Assembly (NCBI GenBank): GCA_003252145.1
Contig: QKDJ01000254.1
Coordinates: 1 to 19,979 of the forward strand
DNA length: 19,979 nucleotides
From: Azovibrio restrictus
GTDB lineage: Bacteria; Pseudomonadota; Gammaproteobacteria; Burkholderiales; Rhodocyclaceae
Direction of reading: 5' to 3'
Part shown: positions 1 to 8,038 of the stretch, piece after piece
Layout of the letters: the number at the start of each line of letters is the position of its first letter
Numbering within the stretch: the first letter of the stretch is position 1
Translations under genes and position numbers: made by a program
The notes under the pieces: model-generated
Databases searched by the model: none
Told to the model about the DNA's origin: nothing
The model's input: only the letters and a program-made list of their open reading frames with translations

Positions 1-2227
1 CAACGGAGCCACGGGCACTTTTGCCTATCACCTTTACCGCCAAGATCGGGACGACGCCCAATTCCGGTTTTCCATTGACGCCGCCATCGTCACTGTAGAA
101 ATTCGCGACAGGCTTCGTCAGCACTCCCAATTCCTCCAAGGGCTGAGAGCTTTTGTCACTAGCGTGCCCGAGCTAAAGCCTGCTGATTGGGAACGCTTCA
201 GCCGTATGCAGGATGCCCACACCCACCTCTCCGGACTCCAGGCTTTCGGTTTTCTACCGGCGGTACCCCAGGAAGGGCTCCATGCGTTTTCAGCACGAGC
301 CAGGGAAACACTGAAACAACCCGGTTTCCATGTTTTCCCTCCTTCCGAAGCCGCCTTGAGATTTCCGGTCTATTTGCTTTGGCCGCTTTCCGGAGGCAAT
401 GCCCGGGGATTGGGTTATGACTTGTCTACCGAACCCACCCGCCAAGAAGCCATGGAGCAGTCCCGGGACCGGAACGATCTGGTCATGAGCCGCCGCCTGC
501 AACTGGTTCTGGATGGCCCTGATAGTCAACGCCCTGGTTTTATCATGTTTCTGCCGATTTACGAGATAGGCCAGGATGTCAGCAATGTGGTGCAAAGACG
601 CAAGGCTCTAAAGGGCTACGTCTTTGCAGCCTATCGCATGAGCGATTTGATGCAGACCATCAACCACGCCCAGCAGAGGGGACTGCGCCTGCAGATTTTT
701 GACGACTGGGGATTTGATAGCAGCAAGGGCGGCGCCCAACTGGCACTGATGTATGACGCCATTCCGGATTTCGACGAATCGCGCAAAAACATGCTTTCCG
801 AAGAGCGGGAGCTGGGCTTTGGCACCCGTAACTGGCTCTTACGCTTCGAGGAACACCATCCCTTCGATTGGTTCTCCAGCCAGAATCCCTCGTCCATTGT
901 CCTGGTTAGCGGGATCATTCTGTCAGTGCTGACTGCCTTGTTGCTTTGGCTGCTGACCCGGCAAGGTCAAAACGCCATGGCCCTGGCCCAGGGCATGACA
1001 AGCAAGCTGGAGCAATCTCGATTGATCTTCCGATTGGCTGCAGAGGGCGCCAACGACGGGCTCTGGTATCGCAATTTTCAACAGAATCACTGGTTCTTTT
1101 CCGAGCGCGCCATGGTGCTCTTAGGTCAGCCCAAAGCCCCCTACCAAACGGGTGAAGATCTCCTGTTGAAGCTACTTCACCCTGATGATGCCAATCGCCG
1201 CCAACAGGCCTTGGAGGCGCACCTACGGCAAGGAACACCCTACGATCTGGAGGTTCGACTGAAACGCCCTGATGGAAGCTGGGGTTGGATTCAGCTCAAG
1301 GGACAGGCCACCTGGGACAACGAAGGGCATCCCGCCCTCATGGCTGGCGCCATCTCTGACATCCACCATCGTAAGCAAACTGAGTTGGAATTGTTGCAGC
1401 ACCGGGATCATCTACAGGATCTGGTGGATGAGCGCACCCAACGCCTGGAGAACGCCCTGATGAACGCCCGGGAAGCGGTGCGCGCCAAATCGGAGTTCCT
1501 GGCCAACATGTCCCATGAACTGCGCACCCCGCTGCATGCCATGTTGGGCTTCGCCAATATTGGCCAAAGCAAGGCCCAGGGACAGGAGAAGCTCAACCAC
1601 TATTTCGAGCGTATCCATCAGAGTGCGGAACGCCTGCTCTCCCTGGTCAACGACCTGTTGGATCTGGCGAAACTGGAAGCAAAGAAAATGGAAGTACTGC
1701 CCACTCAGCAGGACATCCAACGACTGTGCATTCACGTCATTGAAGAGTTGGCGCCTCTCCTGCAGAAGAAATCGCTGACAACCCGTTTTGAGATTCACAC
1801 GGAAGATCTAGTGGCCATGGCAGACCCCACAAGATTTGCCCAAGTACTGCACAATCTGTTGTCCAATGCCATTCGTTTCTCTCCCGAACATGGCTGCATT
1901 ACCCTACGCCTGAGTGATGCCCAATTGCCAGCCGGCCGCCGCTCCTCCGATCAAGGACTGATGTTGGCCCTGTCGGTTTGTGTCGAAGACCGGGGACCAG
2001 GCATTCCAGAAGCAGAATTGCGCAGCATTTTCGACAAATTTGCCCAAAGCTCACGAACACGTACTGGCGCAGGCGGTACCGGCTTAGGACTGGCCATCTG
2101 CGAAGAGATCATGCTGGCCCATAGAGGCCGTATTTATGCCACCCATAATCCTCTGGGCGGAGCCCGGCTAATCGCCACGCTACCCAGAGAGTTTGAACCC
2201 TTGACACAGGAGGATGCCCGACCATGA
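1..2227 (+). CDS. CHASE-PAS sensor histidine kinase, 5' end outside window
   Basis: A membrane sensor kinase that would autophosphorylate on histidine and pass the phosphate to a receiver. The frame is open from base 2 to the left edge, so the GTG at 164 is internal and the true start, with the first membrane helix, lies upstream; 741 residues are visible. In order: an extracytoplasmic CHASE ligand domain (about bases 60-720, with PVYLLWPL, GYDLSTEPTRQEAM and GFIMFLPIYE), a membrane helix (893-955), a PAS/PAC domain (about 1020-1380), a HisKA H-box SHELRTPLHA with the phosphoacceptor His at 1514-1516, and an HATPase domain with N-box NLLSNAIRFSP, G1 DRGPGIPEAE, F-box IFDKFAQ and G2 GGTGLGLA. 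All catalytic motifs are present. CHASE domains are known to bind small ligands; the ligand here cannot be told. The stop overlaps the next start (ATGA at 2224), which suggests the two downstream receiver proteins are its partners. Confidence 0.93.
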   Translation, partial: NGATGTFAYHLYRQDRDDAQFRFSIDAAIVTVEIRDRLRQHSQFLQGLRAFVTSVPELKPADWERFSRMQDAHTHLSGLQAFGFLPAVPQEGLHAFSARARETLKQPGFHVFPPSEAALRFPVYLLWPLSGGNARGLGYDLSTEPTRQEAMEQSRDRNDLVMSRRLQLVLDGPDSQRPGFIMFLPIYEIGQDVSNVVQRRKALKGYVFAAYRMSDLMQTINHAQQRGLRLQIFDDWGFDSSKGGAQLALMYDAIPDFDESRKNMLSEERELGFGTRNWLLRFEEHHPFDWFSSQNPSSIVLVSGIILSVLTALLLWLLTRQGQNAMALAQGMTSKLEQSRLIFRLAAEGANDGLWYRNFQQNHWFFSERAMVLLGQPKAPYQTGEDLLLKLLHPDDANRRQQALEAHLRQGTPYDLEVRLKRPDGSWGWIQLKGQATWDNEGHPALMAGAISDIHHRKQTELELLQHRDHLQDLVDERTQRLENALMNAREAVRAKSEFLANMSHELRTPLHAMLGFANIGQSKAQGQEKLNHYFERIHQSAERLLSLVNDLLDLAKLEAKKMEVLPTQQDIQRLCIHVIEELAPLLQKKSLTTRFEIHTEDLVAMADPTRFAQVLHNLLSNAIRFSPEHGCITLRLSDAQLPAGRRSSDQGLMLALSVCVEDRGPGIPEAELRSIFDKFAQSSRTRTGAGGTGLGLAICEEIMLAHRGRIYATHNPLGGARLIATLPREFEPLTQEDARP

Positions 2228-3126
2228 GCGCCCACTTGCTGGTTGTCGATGACGAGCCGCTTAATCTGGAAATTCTTGAGGAGTATCTGGAAGACTCAGG
2301 CTTTACGGCCGACTACCATAGCTCAGGGGAAAGTGCCTGGGCTGCCCTGGAAAGTGGCGACCCTCCATACGACGCCATGCTTCTGGACCGGATGATGCCA
2401 GGCCTCGACGGCATGACACTATTGCGCCGCATCCATCCGGACCCCCGCTTTAGAACACTGCCCGTCATCATGCAGACAGCGGCCTGTAGCCCCGAACAAA
2501 TCCGTGAGGGACTCGAAGCCGGGGCCTATTACTATCTGACCAAGCCCTATGAACGGGACAACCTGCTGGCCATCATTCGGGCAGCCCTGTCCGATGCGAA
2601 ACAGCGGAAGCTGATGCTCGAGCAGGAAGCAGATCGTTGGCGCGGCATCCATTTCCTTCGGGAAGGCTACTTTCATTTTCATTCGGTGGAAGAGGCCGGA
2701 CAGCTGGCAACCTTTCTCGCTCAAGCTTGCCCTATTCCCGATACAGCCCAACTGGGCCTGTCGGAGCTCCTGCTCAATGCAGTGGAGCATGGCAACCTGG
2801 GGATTTCCTACGAGCAAAAAGCCAGCTTGAAGCAAGAGGACGGCTGGCAAGAGGAAATACGGCGCCGCTCAGAGCTAGAGGAAAATCGCTCGAAAATTGT
2901 TCAGGTCCAGGTCAGCCGAGACCCAGAACATCTGCGCGTGCGTATCGAGGATCAGGGGGATGGATTTGATTGGCATCCCTACATGGAATTCAGCCCGGAA
3001 CGGGCCTTTGACCCAAACGGTCGGGGCATAGCCTTAGCAAGAATGATGAGTTTTTCTGAATTGGAATATCAAGGCCGCGGCAACGTGGTTGTGGCAACGA
3101 TTGCGCTGAAGGGAGAGGCCGCGTGA
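2224..3126 (+). CDS. Response regulator with RsbW/SpoIIAB-type ATPase output domain
   Basis: A 300-residue cytoplasmic receiver protein without a DNA-binding domain. The receiver (about 3-122) has the acidic pair D9/D10, phosphoacceptor D55 in LLDRMMPG, T85 and K107 in LTKPY. After a helical linker comes a GHKL-fold ATPase: N-box ELLLNAVEHGN (N185, H189), G1 EDQGDGFDW (D243) and GRGIALAR (266-273). This form resembles anti-sigma factor/serine kinases of the RsbW type, not histidine kinases, and there is no H-box. By family analogy the ATPase would bind a sigma factor or phosphorylate a STAS protein, with receiver phosphorylation switching it; that role is inferred. The start overlaps the kinase stop, and an AGGAGG lies at 2208-2213, ten bases before the ATG. 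It probably opposes the phosphatase encoded next. Confidence 0.9.
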   Translation: MSAHLLVVDDEPLNLEILEEYLEDSGFTADYHSSGESAWAALESGDPPYDAMLLDRMMPGLDGMTLLRRIHPDPRFRTLPVIMQTAACSPEQIREGLEAGAYYYLTKPYERDNLLAIIRAALSDAKQRKLMLEQEADRWRGIHFLREGYFHFHSVEEAGQLATFLAQACPIPDTAQLGLSELLLNAVEHGNLGISYEQKASLKQEDGWQEEIRRRSELEENRSKIVQVQVSRDPEHLRVRIEDQGDGFDWHPYMEFSPERAFDPNGRGIALARMMSFSELEYQGRGNVVVATIALKGEAA

Positions 3127-4640
3127 CCCCTGATCTCCCCCCCCTGCACATTCTCGTAGCCGACGACACCCAGGCCAATCTCAAGTTGATGGAAGCCATG
3201 CTGGGTCGGCTAGGCCACAAGGTCAGCACCGCCAACAACGGTGCTGAGGCCGTAAGCCGCTTCACGGAGTTAGCACCGGATCTGATTCTCATGGACATCA
3301 TGATGCCGGTCATGGACGGCTTTGAGGCCGCCAGGCGCATCAAAGCAGAGAGTACCCATTGGGTGCCACTGATCTTTCTATCCGCTCTGGAGCGCGACCA
3401 GAATTTGCTAGCGGGCCTGGAGGCGGGGGGCGATGACTATCTGGCGAAGCCTGTTAATTCAGTCATTCTTGAGGCCAAATTACGCTCCATCCAGAAAGCC
3501 CTACAGTTCCAGCACGAGGCCATCGCTACCCGTAAGCGTATCGAAAACCTCTCCAACAGCGTTCTGGATGCCATCATCACCATAGATAGCCACGGGGTGA
3601 TCACCCAATGCAACCTGGCCACTGAGCTGATCTTTCAGCGAACCATGGATGAACTGGTGGGCCAGAATGTCTCCTCACTAATGCCGGAACCCCAGCGTAG
3701 CGAACACGATTTTTATCTGCGCAGCTATCTGGGGGGCGGAGCGCCCAAGATTGTTGGAAGCCGCCGGGAGGTTACTGCTCAGCGCAAGGATGGCAGCTGC
3801 TTTCAAGCAGAACTGTCTGTCTCGGAAGTTCGTCACAATGGCCAGCGTTTCTTCACCGGCATTGTGCGAGACATTACCGAACAACGGCGAATCAAGGATC
3901 AGTTGGACGCTTACTATACGGCCATGCAGGAGGAGCAGGTTCTCGCCAAGCGTTTGATCGAAATGCAGCTCCATCGCCCCGGACTACAGGACCCCCTGGT
4001 CCAATATTGGGTGGCCCCCACCACAAGCTTCAGTGGCGACGTGGTAGCGGCTGCCCGCTCACCCGAAGGTCGTCGTTACGCACTTTTGGCTGATGCCACC
4101 GGACATGGTCTGGGTGCAGCCATCAGTGTGCTGCCCGTACTCGCCCTTTTCTACCGCATGGCCGCCCAGAACCGGGAGGTCACAGAAATCATCGAGGAAC
4201 TCAATCAGCAGCTAAGGGAATCAATTCCCAACGGGCGCTTTGTGGCTTTGGGGCTAGTCTGTATTCACCCGGAAGAGTCCCAGGGAAGTATTTGGGTTGG
4301 CGGAATTCCCGAGGTGCTGTTGCTCGACGAATGGGGACGGATTGAGCAGCGTTTTGCTTCCGCTCATCTCCCCTTGGGGATTGTTGCCAATGGGGACCTG
4401 AATACCCAGGCTTTGAACTTCAACTGGCGCAAAGGCCAACAGATCATGTTCTACTCGGATGGCTTGGTTGAAGCGGAAAATGCAGACGGGGAAGCATTTG
4501 GCAAGGATGGCTTGGAGAAGACCCTGGCGCACACCAGTCCTTCTGGACGGCGCATGTCTCTCATGCGGGCCCTGGGCAGCCACCTCTCGGAATCCCCGGC
4601 CAAAGACGATGTATCCCTGTTACTGCTCAGTCATAGCTGA
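3123..4640 (+). CDS. Response regulator REC-PAS-PP2C (SpoIIE/RsbU-type) serine phosphatase
   Basis: A 505-residue protein with a receiver, a sensory PAS domain and a PP2C-type phosphatase. The receiver (about 8-125) has D14/D15, phosphoacceptor D58, S87 and K109. The PAS domain (about 138-256) follows the FixL heme-PAS pattern: MPEPQRSEHDFYL with H195, then IVGSRR with R215. A helix (257-285) leads to the SpoIIE/PP2C domain, with metal-ligand motifs SGD (D306), ADATGHG (D324), FYSDG (D446) and a terminal KDDVS (D496), so it looks active. Relatives such as RsbU and RsbP dephosphorylate a phosphoserine STAS anti-anti-sigma protein; no STAS gene is visible here, so the substrate is inferred. It starts with GTG overlapping the previous stop (GTGA), with a purine-rich GGGAGAGG just upstream. 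It is the last gene before the shared terminator. Confidence 0.92.
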   Translation: MTPDLPPLHILVADDTQANLKLMEAMLGRLGHKVSTANNGAEAVSRFTELAPDLILMDIMMPVMDGFEAARRIKAESTHWVPLIFLSALERDQNLLAGLEAGGDDYLAKPVNSVILEAKLRSIQKALQFQHEAIATRKRIENLSNSVLDAIITIDSHGVITQCNLATELIFQRTMDELVGQNVSSLMPEPQRSEHDFYLRSYLGGGAPKIVGSRREVTAQRKDGSCFQAELSVSEVRHNGQRFFTGIVRDITEQRRIKDQLDAYYTAMQEEQVLAKRLIEMQLHRPGLQDPLVQYWVAPTTSFSGDVVAAARSPEGRRYALLADATGHGLGAAISVLPVLALFYRMAAQNREVTEIIEELNQQLRESIPNGRFVALGLVCIHPEESQGSIWVGGIPEVLLLDEWGRIEQRFASAHLPLGIVANGDLNTQALNFNWRKGQQIMFYSDGLVEAENADGEAFGKDGLEKTLAHTSPSGRRMSLMRALGSHLSESPAKDDVSLLLLSHS

Positions 4641-4651
4641 TTAACAGCAAT

Positions 4652-4682
4652 AAAAAAGCCGGGCAAAAGCCCGGCTTTTTTT
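4652..4682. terminator. Bidirectional intrinsic terminator between convergent operons
   Basis: A perfect stem GCCGGGC (4658-4664) and GCCCGGC (4669-4675) closes an AAAA loop. It is flanked by six A on the left (4652-4657) and seven T on the right (4676-4682), which extend the stem. Read in either direction this is a GC stem followed by a U run, 12 bases from each flanking stop codon. It can therefore end both the signalling operon (plus) and the ribosomal operon (minus, after rplQ). Confidence 0.93.
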
Positions 4683-4694
4683 GAGTCCTGAAAA

Positions 4695-5099
4695 TCAGGA
4701 TTCGGCAGCTTCGTCAGCCACTTCCACAGCCTCGGTGGGCTCAGGACGATCCAGCAGTTCGACGAAAGCCATAGGAGCGTTGTCGCCCACACGGAAGCCG
4801 CACTTCAGGATACGCAGGTAGCCGCCGGGACGGGTAGCGTAGCGGGGACCCAGCACGTCGAACAGCTTGCCGACGATTTCACGATCACGCAGACGGTCAA
4901 AAGCCAGACGGCGATTGGCCAGGCTGGGCTTCTTGCCCAGGGTGATCATGGGTTCCACAACCCGGCGCAGTTCCTTGGCCTTAGGCAGAGTGGTCTTGAT
5001 CGCCTCGTGACGCAGCAGGGAGACGGTCATGTTGCGCAGCATCGCCAGGCGATGGCTGCTGGTGCGGTTCAGTTTCCGCAAACCAAGACGGTGACGCAT
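4695..5099 (-). CDS. rplQ: 50S ribosomal protein L17
   Basis: Large-subunit protein L17, 134 residues, last gene of the alpha operon. The N-terminus [17 protein letters not shown] and the core [24 protein letters not shown] are characteristic, and the C-terminal half has the usual [18 protein letters not shown]. The end is an acidic, low-complexity tail (EVADEAAES) that makes it a little longer than the E. coli protein (127). AAGGA lies seven bases before the ATG. It follows rpoA by 59 bases and ends 12 bases before the shared terminator. Confidence 0.97.
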   Translation of the reverse strand: MRHRLGLRKLNRTSSHRLAMLRNMTVSLLRHEAIKTTLPKAKELRRVVEPMITLGKKPSLANRRLAFDRLRDREIVGKLFDVLGPRYATRPGGYLRILKCGFRVGDNAPMAFVELLDRPEPTEAVEVADEAAES

Positions 5100-5123
5100 G
5101 GTTAATTCCTTTCTTTTGTACAG

Positions 5124-5141
5124 GCGTCCCTTTAAGGGCGC
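5124..5141 (-). other. Small hairpin in the rpoA-rplQ gap
   Basis: In the 59-base gap before rplQ, the mRNA can fold GCG-CCCT, loop TAA, AGGG-CGC with one bulged base, giving seven pairs about 23 bases before the rplQ start. It has no T run, so it is not a classical terminator. It may be an mRNA stability or spacing element, or chance. Confidence 0.3.
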
Positions 5142-5158
5142 AGGTCCTTAATTGGCGA

Positions 5159-6133
5159 TTAGGCCCGTTCCAGACCAGCGGGCGGCCAGTTTTCCAGCTT
5201 CATGCCGAGGGTCAGGCCACGGGAGGCCAGAACTTCCTTGATCTCGTTCAGGGACTTGCGGCCCAGATTGGGAGTCTTCAGCAGTTCGTTCTCGGTGCGC
5301 TGGATCAGGTCGCCGATGTAGTAAATGTTTTCTGCCTTGAGGCAGTTGGCCGAACGGACGGTCAGTTCCAGATCGTCCACCGGGCGCAGGAGGATGGGGT
5401 CCACCTGAGCAGGCTTGGCCGCTTCCACGGCAGGCGCGGTACCTTCCAGGTCAGCAAAAACTTCCAGCTGACTCATCAGAATACGGGCTGCTGCGCGAAT
5501 GGCTTCTTCCGGCTGAATCACGCCATTGGTTTCGATTTCAACAATCAGCTTGTCCAAGTCGGTACGTTGTTCCACCCGGGCAGATTCCACGGAGTAGGAC
5601 ACGCGCTTGATGGGGCTGAAGGAGGCATCGAGCACCAATTGACCAATGGTCTTGGCGTCGCCCAGGTTGCGCAGGTTACCGGGAACATAGCCCCGGCCCT
5701 TTTCAACCTTGAGCTCCATGGCCAGCTTGCCGCCGGGCTGCAGATGGGCGATCACGTGTTCGGGATTGATGATTTCCACGTCGTGGGAAACCTCGATATC
5801 GCCGGCACGGATGATGCCAGGACCTTCCTTCTTCAGGGAAAGCATCACTTCAGCACGGTTATGCAGCTTGAACACCACACCCTTCAGGTTCAGGAGGATG
5901 TCCACCACGTCTTCTTCCACACCATCGATGGTGGAGTATTCGTGGAGGACACCATCGATGGCGACCTGAGTGGGGGCGTAGCCGTCCATGGAAGACAGCA
6001 GAATGCGGCGCAAGGCATTCCCGAGGGTATGCCCGAAGCCACGCTCAAAGGGTTCCATAACGACCTTGGCTTCCACCGGAGATACGCTTTGAACGTCGAT
6101 GATGCGCGGTTTCAAGAGAGCATTACTTTGCAT
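5159..6133 (-). CDS. rpoA: DNA-directed RNA polymerase alpha subunit
   Basis: The alpha subunit, which dimerises to nucleate RNA polymerase assembly and contacts UP elements and activators. It has 324 residues (329 in E. coli). The N-terminal assembly domain contains the conserved [20 protein letters not shown] and [14 protein letters not shown] segments. After a linker near 235-245, the C-terminal domain has [12 protein letters not shown], whose Arg (R260) is the counterpart of E. coli R265 that contacts DNA, and [20 protein letters not shown] lies six bases before the ATG. It sits between rpsD and rplQ as in most proteobacteria, so the polymerase subunit is made together with ribosomal proteins. 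Confidence 0.98.
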   Translation of the reverse strand: MQSNALLKPRIIDVQSVSPVEAKVVMEPFERGFGHTLGNALRRILLSSMDGYAPTQVAIDGVLHEYSTIDGVEEDVVDILLNLKGVVFKLHNRAEVMLSLKKEGPGIIRAGDIEVSHDVEIINPEHVIAHLQPGGKLAMELKVEKGRGYVPGNLRNLGDAKTIGQLVLDASFSPIKRVSYSVESARVEQRTDLDKLIVEIETNGVIQPEEAIRAAARILMSQLEVFADLEGTAPAVEAAKPAQVDPILLRPVDDLELTVRSANCLKAENIYYIGDLIQRTENELLKTPNLGRKSLNEIKEVLASRGLTLGMKLENWPPAGLERA

Positions 6134-6166
6134 GGGTTGTCCTTTTGCTAGTCGCCGTTTAGCCGG

Positions 6167-6796
6167 TTACTTCGAATACAGTTCGATAACCAGACCTTCA
6201 TTGAGGGTCGGGGAGAGCTCGGAACGTTGGGGCATAGCCTTGAAGGTGCCCTTACCTTCCTTCACATCCACAGCGATCCACTCGGGGAAACCACGAGACT
6301 CGGCAGCTTCCAGAGCAGCCTTGACGCGCAGCTGACCACGGGACTTGTGGGTCAGGGACACGACATCACCAGGACGCACGGTGTAGGAAGGAATGTTCAC
6401 GCGCTTGCCGTTCACCAGAACGCCATTGTGACGAACCACTTGGCGAGCTTCGGTGCGGGAAGCACCAAAACCCATGCGGTAGGCCACGGAATCTAGGCGG
6501 GCTTCCAGCAGAGCCAGCAGGTTTTCACCGGTTTGGCCCTTACGACGCTCAGCTTCGGCGAAGGTGCGACGGAACTGACCTTCCAGCACGCCATACACAC
6601 GACGAATCTTTTGCTTGGCGCGCAGGTGCACACCGTAGTCGGACAGACGGGCGCCAGACTTTTGACCGTGCTGACCGGGCGCATAGGAACGACGTTCGAT
6701 GGCGCACTTGTCGGTAAAGCACTTTTCGCCCTTCAGGAACAGCTTTTCGCCTTCGCGGCGGCACTGACGGCATTTAGGATCGAGATTACGAGCCAC
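6167..6796 (-). CDS. rpsD: 30S ribosomal protein S4, zinc-motif (C+) form
   Basis: Primary 16S rRNA-binding protein S4, 209 residues, which helps start 30S assembly and contributes to decoding accuracy; in E. coli it also represses the alpha operon. The S4 RNA-binding domain lies around 97-160 ([19 protein letters not shown]). The N-terminus has C9, C12, C26 and C31, the cysteine set that binds zinc in Thermus and Bacillus-type S4 but is absent in E. coli. The start codon is GTG, fixed by AAGGAG six bases upstream and by the conserved [10 protein letters not shown]-terminus. It lies 10 bases after rpsK and 33 before rpoA. Confidence 0.97.
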   Translation of the reverse strand: MARNLDPKCRQCRREGEKLFLKGEKCFTDKCAIERRSYAPGQHGQKSGARLSDYGVHLRAKQKIRRVYGVLEGQFRRTFAEAERRKGQTGENLLALLEARLDSVAYRMGFGASRTEARQVVRHNGVLVNGKRVNIPSYTVRPGDVVSLTHKSRGQLRVKAALEAAESRGFPEWIAVDVKEGKGTFKAMPQRSELSPTLNEGLVIELYSK

Positions 6797-6806
6797 GTTC
6801 TACTCC

Positions 6807-7196
6807 TTAAATACGGCGCTTTTTCGGCGGACGACAGCCGTTGTGCGGCACGGGGGTCACGTCGGTGATGGCGGTGATCTTCATGCCCAGCGCATTCAGA
6901 GCGCGGACAGAGGATTCACGACCGGGGCCGGGACCCTTGATACGAACTTCCAGGTTCTTCACGCCACATTCCTGAGCGGCCTTGCCGGCAGCTTCAGCAG
7001 CAACCTGGGCAGCAAAGGGAGTGGACTTACGGGAACCCCGGAAACCAGCGCCACCGGAGGTAGCCCAGGACAGGGCGTTACCTTGACGGTCGGTGATGGT
7101 AATGATGGTGTTATTGAAGGAAGCGTGGATGTGGGCGATACCCTCGGCCACATTCTTCTTTACCTTCTTGCGAACTTTTTGGTTGGTCTTAGCCAT
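6807..7196 (-). CDS. rpsK: 30S ribosomal protein S11
   Basis: Small-subunit platform protein S11, 129 residues, which contacts 16S rRNA near the Shine-Dalgarno pairing site. The conserved [17 protein letters not shown] near the N-terminus and the basic end [13 protein letters not shown] are both present. The Asn-Gly in PHNG is the site that forms isoaspartate in E. coli S11. The gene follows rpsM by 12 bases and precedes rpsD by 10. An AGGA lies upstream of the ATG. Confidence 0.97.
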   Translation of the reverse strand: MAKTNQKVRKKVKKNVAEGIAHIHASFNNTIITITDRQGNALSWATSGGAGFRGSRKSTPFAAQVAAEAAGKAAQECGVKNLEVRIKGPGPGRESSVRALNALGMKITAITDVTPVPHNGCRPPKKRRI

Positions 7197-7208
7197 GATC
7201 AGTTCCTA

Positions 7209-7574
7209 TCACTTCTTCTTGCCGGCGATGGCCTTGCGCGGACCCTTACGAGTACGAGCATTGGTACGGGTACGCTGACCACGGCAAGGCAAGCCCTTGC
7301 GGTGACGCAGACCACGGTAACAACCCAGGTCCATCAAACGCTTGATGCACATGGTCACTTCGCGACGCAGGTCACCTTCAACGGTGTACTTACCTACTTC
7401 GTCACGCAGCTTTTCCATGTCAGCGTCAGACACGTCCTTGATCTTGGTGGAACGGACAACACCAACAGCGTCGCAGATCTTTTGTGCGCGAGAACGACCA
7501 ATGCCAAAAATGGCGGTCAGCGCAATTTCTGCGTGCTGATGGTTCGGAATATTTACCCCTGCAATACGGGCCAT
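7209..7574 (-). CDS. rpsM: 30S ribosomal protein S13
   Basis: Small-subunit head protein S13, 121 residues, which forms bridges to the 50S subunit and contacts P-site tRNA. The start [26 protein letters not shown] N-terminus with the helix-two-turn-helix motif is typical. So is the basic tail with [16 protein letters not shown] and a terminal KKK that reaches tRNA. It is the first gene of the classical alpha operon and is preceded by a 51-base, partly T-rich gap after rpmJ. No convincing promoter was seen there, so it is probably transcribed with the genes upstream. Confidence 0.97.
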   Translation of the reverse strand: MARIAGVNIPNHQHAEIALTAIFGIGRSRAQKICDAVGVVRSTKIKDVSDADMEKLRDEVGKYTVEGDLRREVTMCIKRLMDLGCYRGLRHRKGLPCRGQRTRTNARTRKGPRKAIAGKKK

Positions 7575-7625
7575 TGATTCACCCCAACGATGCCAAAATT
7601 AAATAAAAAATCCGAACAGAGCCAA

Positions 7626-7739
7626 TCAGCCCTGCCGCTGCTTGTGGCGCGGATCCTTACAGATAATGCGCACCACGCCCTTGCGGCGGATCACCTTGCA
7701 ATTACGGCAAATGCGCTTCACCGAAGGCAACACTTTCAT
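7626..7739 (-). CDS. rpmJ: 50S ribosomal protein L36, zinc-ribbon form
   Basis: A 37-residue protein found by translating the gap between infA and rpsM from the ATG at 7739 to the TGA at 7626-7628. It reads [20 protein letters not shown] and ends RHKQRQG. C11, C14, C27 and H32 make up the zinc ribbon of the C+ form of L36. L36 is the smallest 50S protein and stabilises 23S rRNA near the peptidyl transferase region. A GAGGAG lies about eight bases upstream of the ATG. Its place between infA and rpsM is the common betaproteobacterial order. Confidence 0.96.
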   Translation of the reverse strand: MKVLPSVKRICRNCKVIRRKGVVRIICKDPRHKQRQG

Positions 7740-7757
7740 TTTTACAACTCCTCAGTT

Positions 7758-7792
7758 AGGAACCTTGGAAGCAGCCGACTTCCTTGGATCCT
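7758..7792 (-). other. Imperfect hairpin in the infA-rpmJ gap
   Basis: The 74-base gap between infA and rpmJ holds two 14-base arms (7758-7771 and 7779-7792) around a seven-base loop. Eleven of 14 positions pair, broken by symmetric T-T and A-A mismatches. It ends about 18 bases before the rpmJ start and just before its ribosome binding site. There is no downstream T run, so it looks more like an mRNA structure than a terminator. Confidence 0.4.
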
Positions 7793-7813
7793 GGGGTTAC
7801 GCGTAGAGAATTT

Positions 7814-8032
7814 TTACTTGGTCCGGAAAACGATCCGGGCCTTGGTTAAATCGTAAGGTGTCAGCTGAACCGTCACCTTGTCGCCGGGAAGAATACGGAT
7901 GTAGTGCATACGCATCTTGCCGGAGATGAATGCGTGCACAATGTGCCCGTTTTCCAGCCTGACCTTGAAGGTCGCATTGGGGAGGTTTTCCACAACCTCA
8001 CCCTGCATTTCAATGAAATCTTCTTTCGCCAT
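7814..8032 (-). CDS. infA: Translation initiation factor IF-1
   Basis: IF-1, 72 residues, a single OB-fold (S1-like) protein that sits in the 30S A site during initiation and supports IF-2 and IF-3. The sequence has the typical [19 protein letters not shown] start, the [20 protein letters not shown] core and the [16 protein letters not shown] end. It starts only six bases after the secY stop and has no strong Shine-Dalgarno of its own, which suggests translational coupling to secY. infA between secY and rpmJ is usual in betaproteobacteria, whereas in E. coli infA is elsewhere. Confidence 0.98.
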   Translation of the reverse strand: MAKEDFIEMQGEVVENLPNATFKVRLENGHIVHAFISGKMRMHYIRILPGDKVTVQLTPYDLTKARIVFRTK

Positions 8033-8038
8033 TTACGC

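Noticed and set aside
164..166. GTG at 164 as the true start of the sensor kinase
   Set aside because: The frame stays open to the left edge and the upstream codons continue the CHASE domain (for example RFSIDAAIVTVEIRDRL), so the gene begins before the window.
2201..2206. A perfect TTGACA near the end of the sensor kinase gene, as a promoter for the receiver genes
   Set aside because: No -10-like hexamer lies 16-19 bases downstream; that position is the start codon region of the next gene. The tight overlaps suggest one transcript.
2818..2900. Charged stretch in the receiver-ATPase protein as an unusual insertion in the ATPase fold
   Set aside because: As I recall, receiver-linked RsbW-type ATPases commonly carry a similar Glu/Arg-rich segment between the N-box and the G1 motif, so it looks like a normal family trait.
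7575..7625. T-rich gap between rpmJ and rpsM as an alpha operon promoter (TTGGCT, 17 bases, TTAATT)
   Set aside because: The -10 matches the consensus at only three of six positions. The position is plausible by analogy to E. coli, but the sequence does not support a call.
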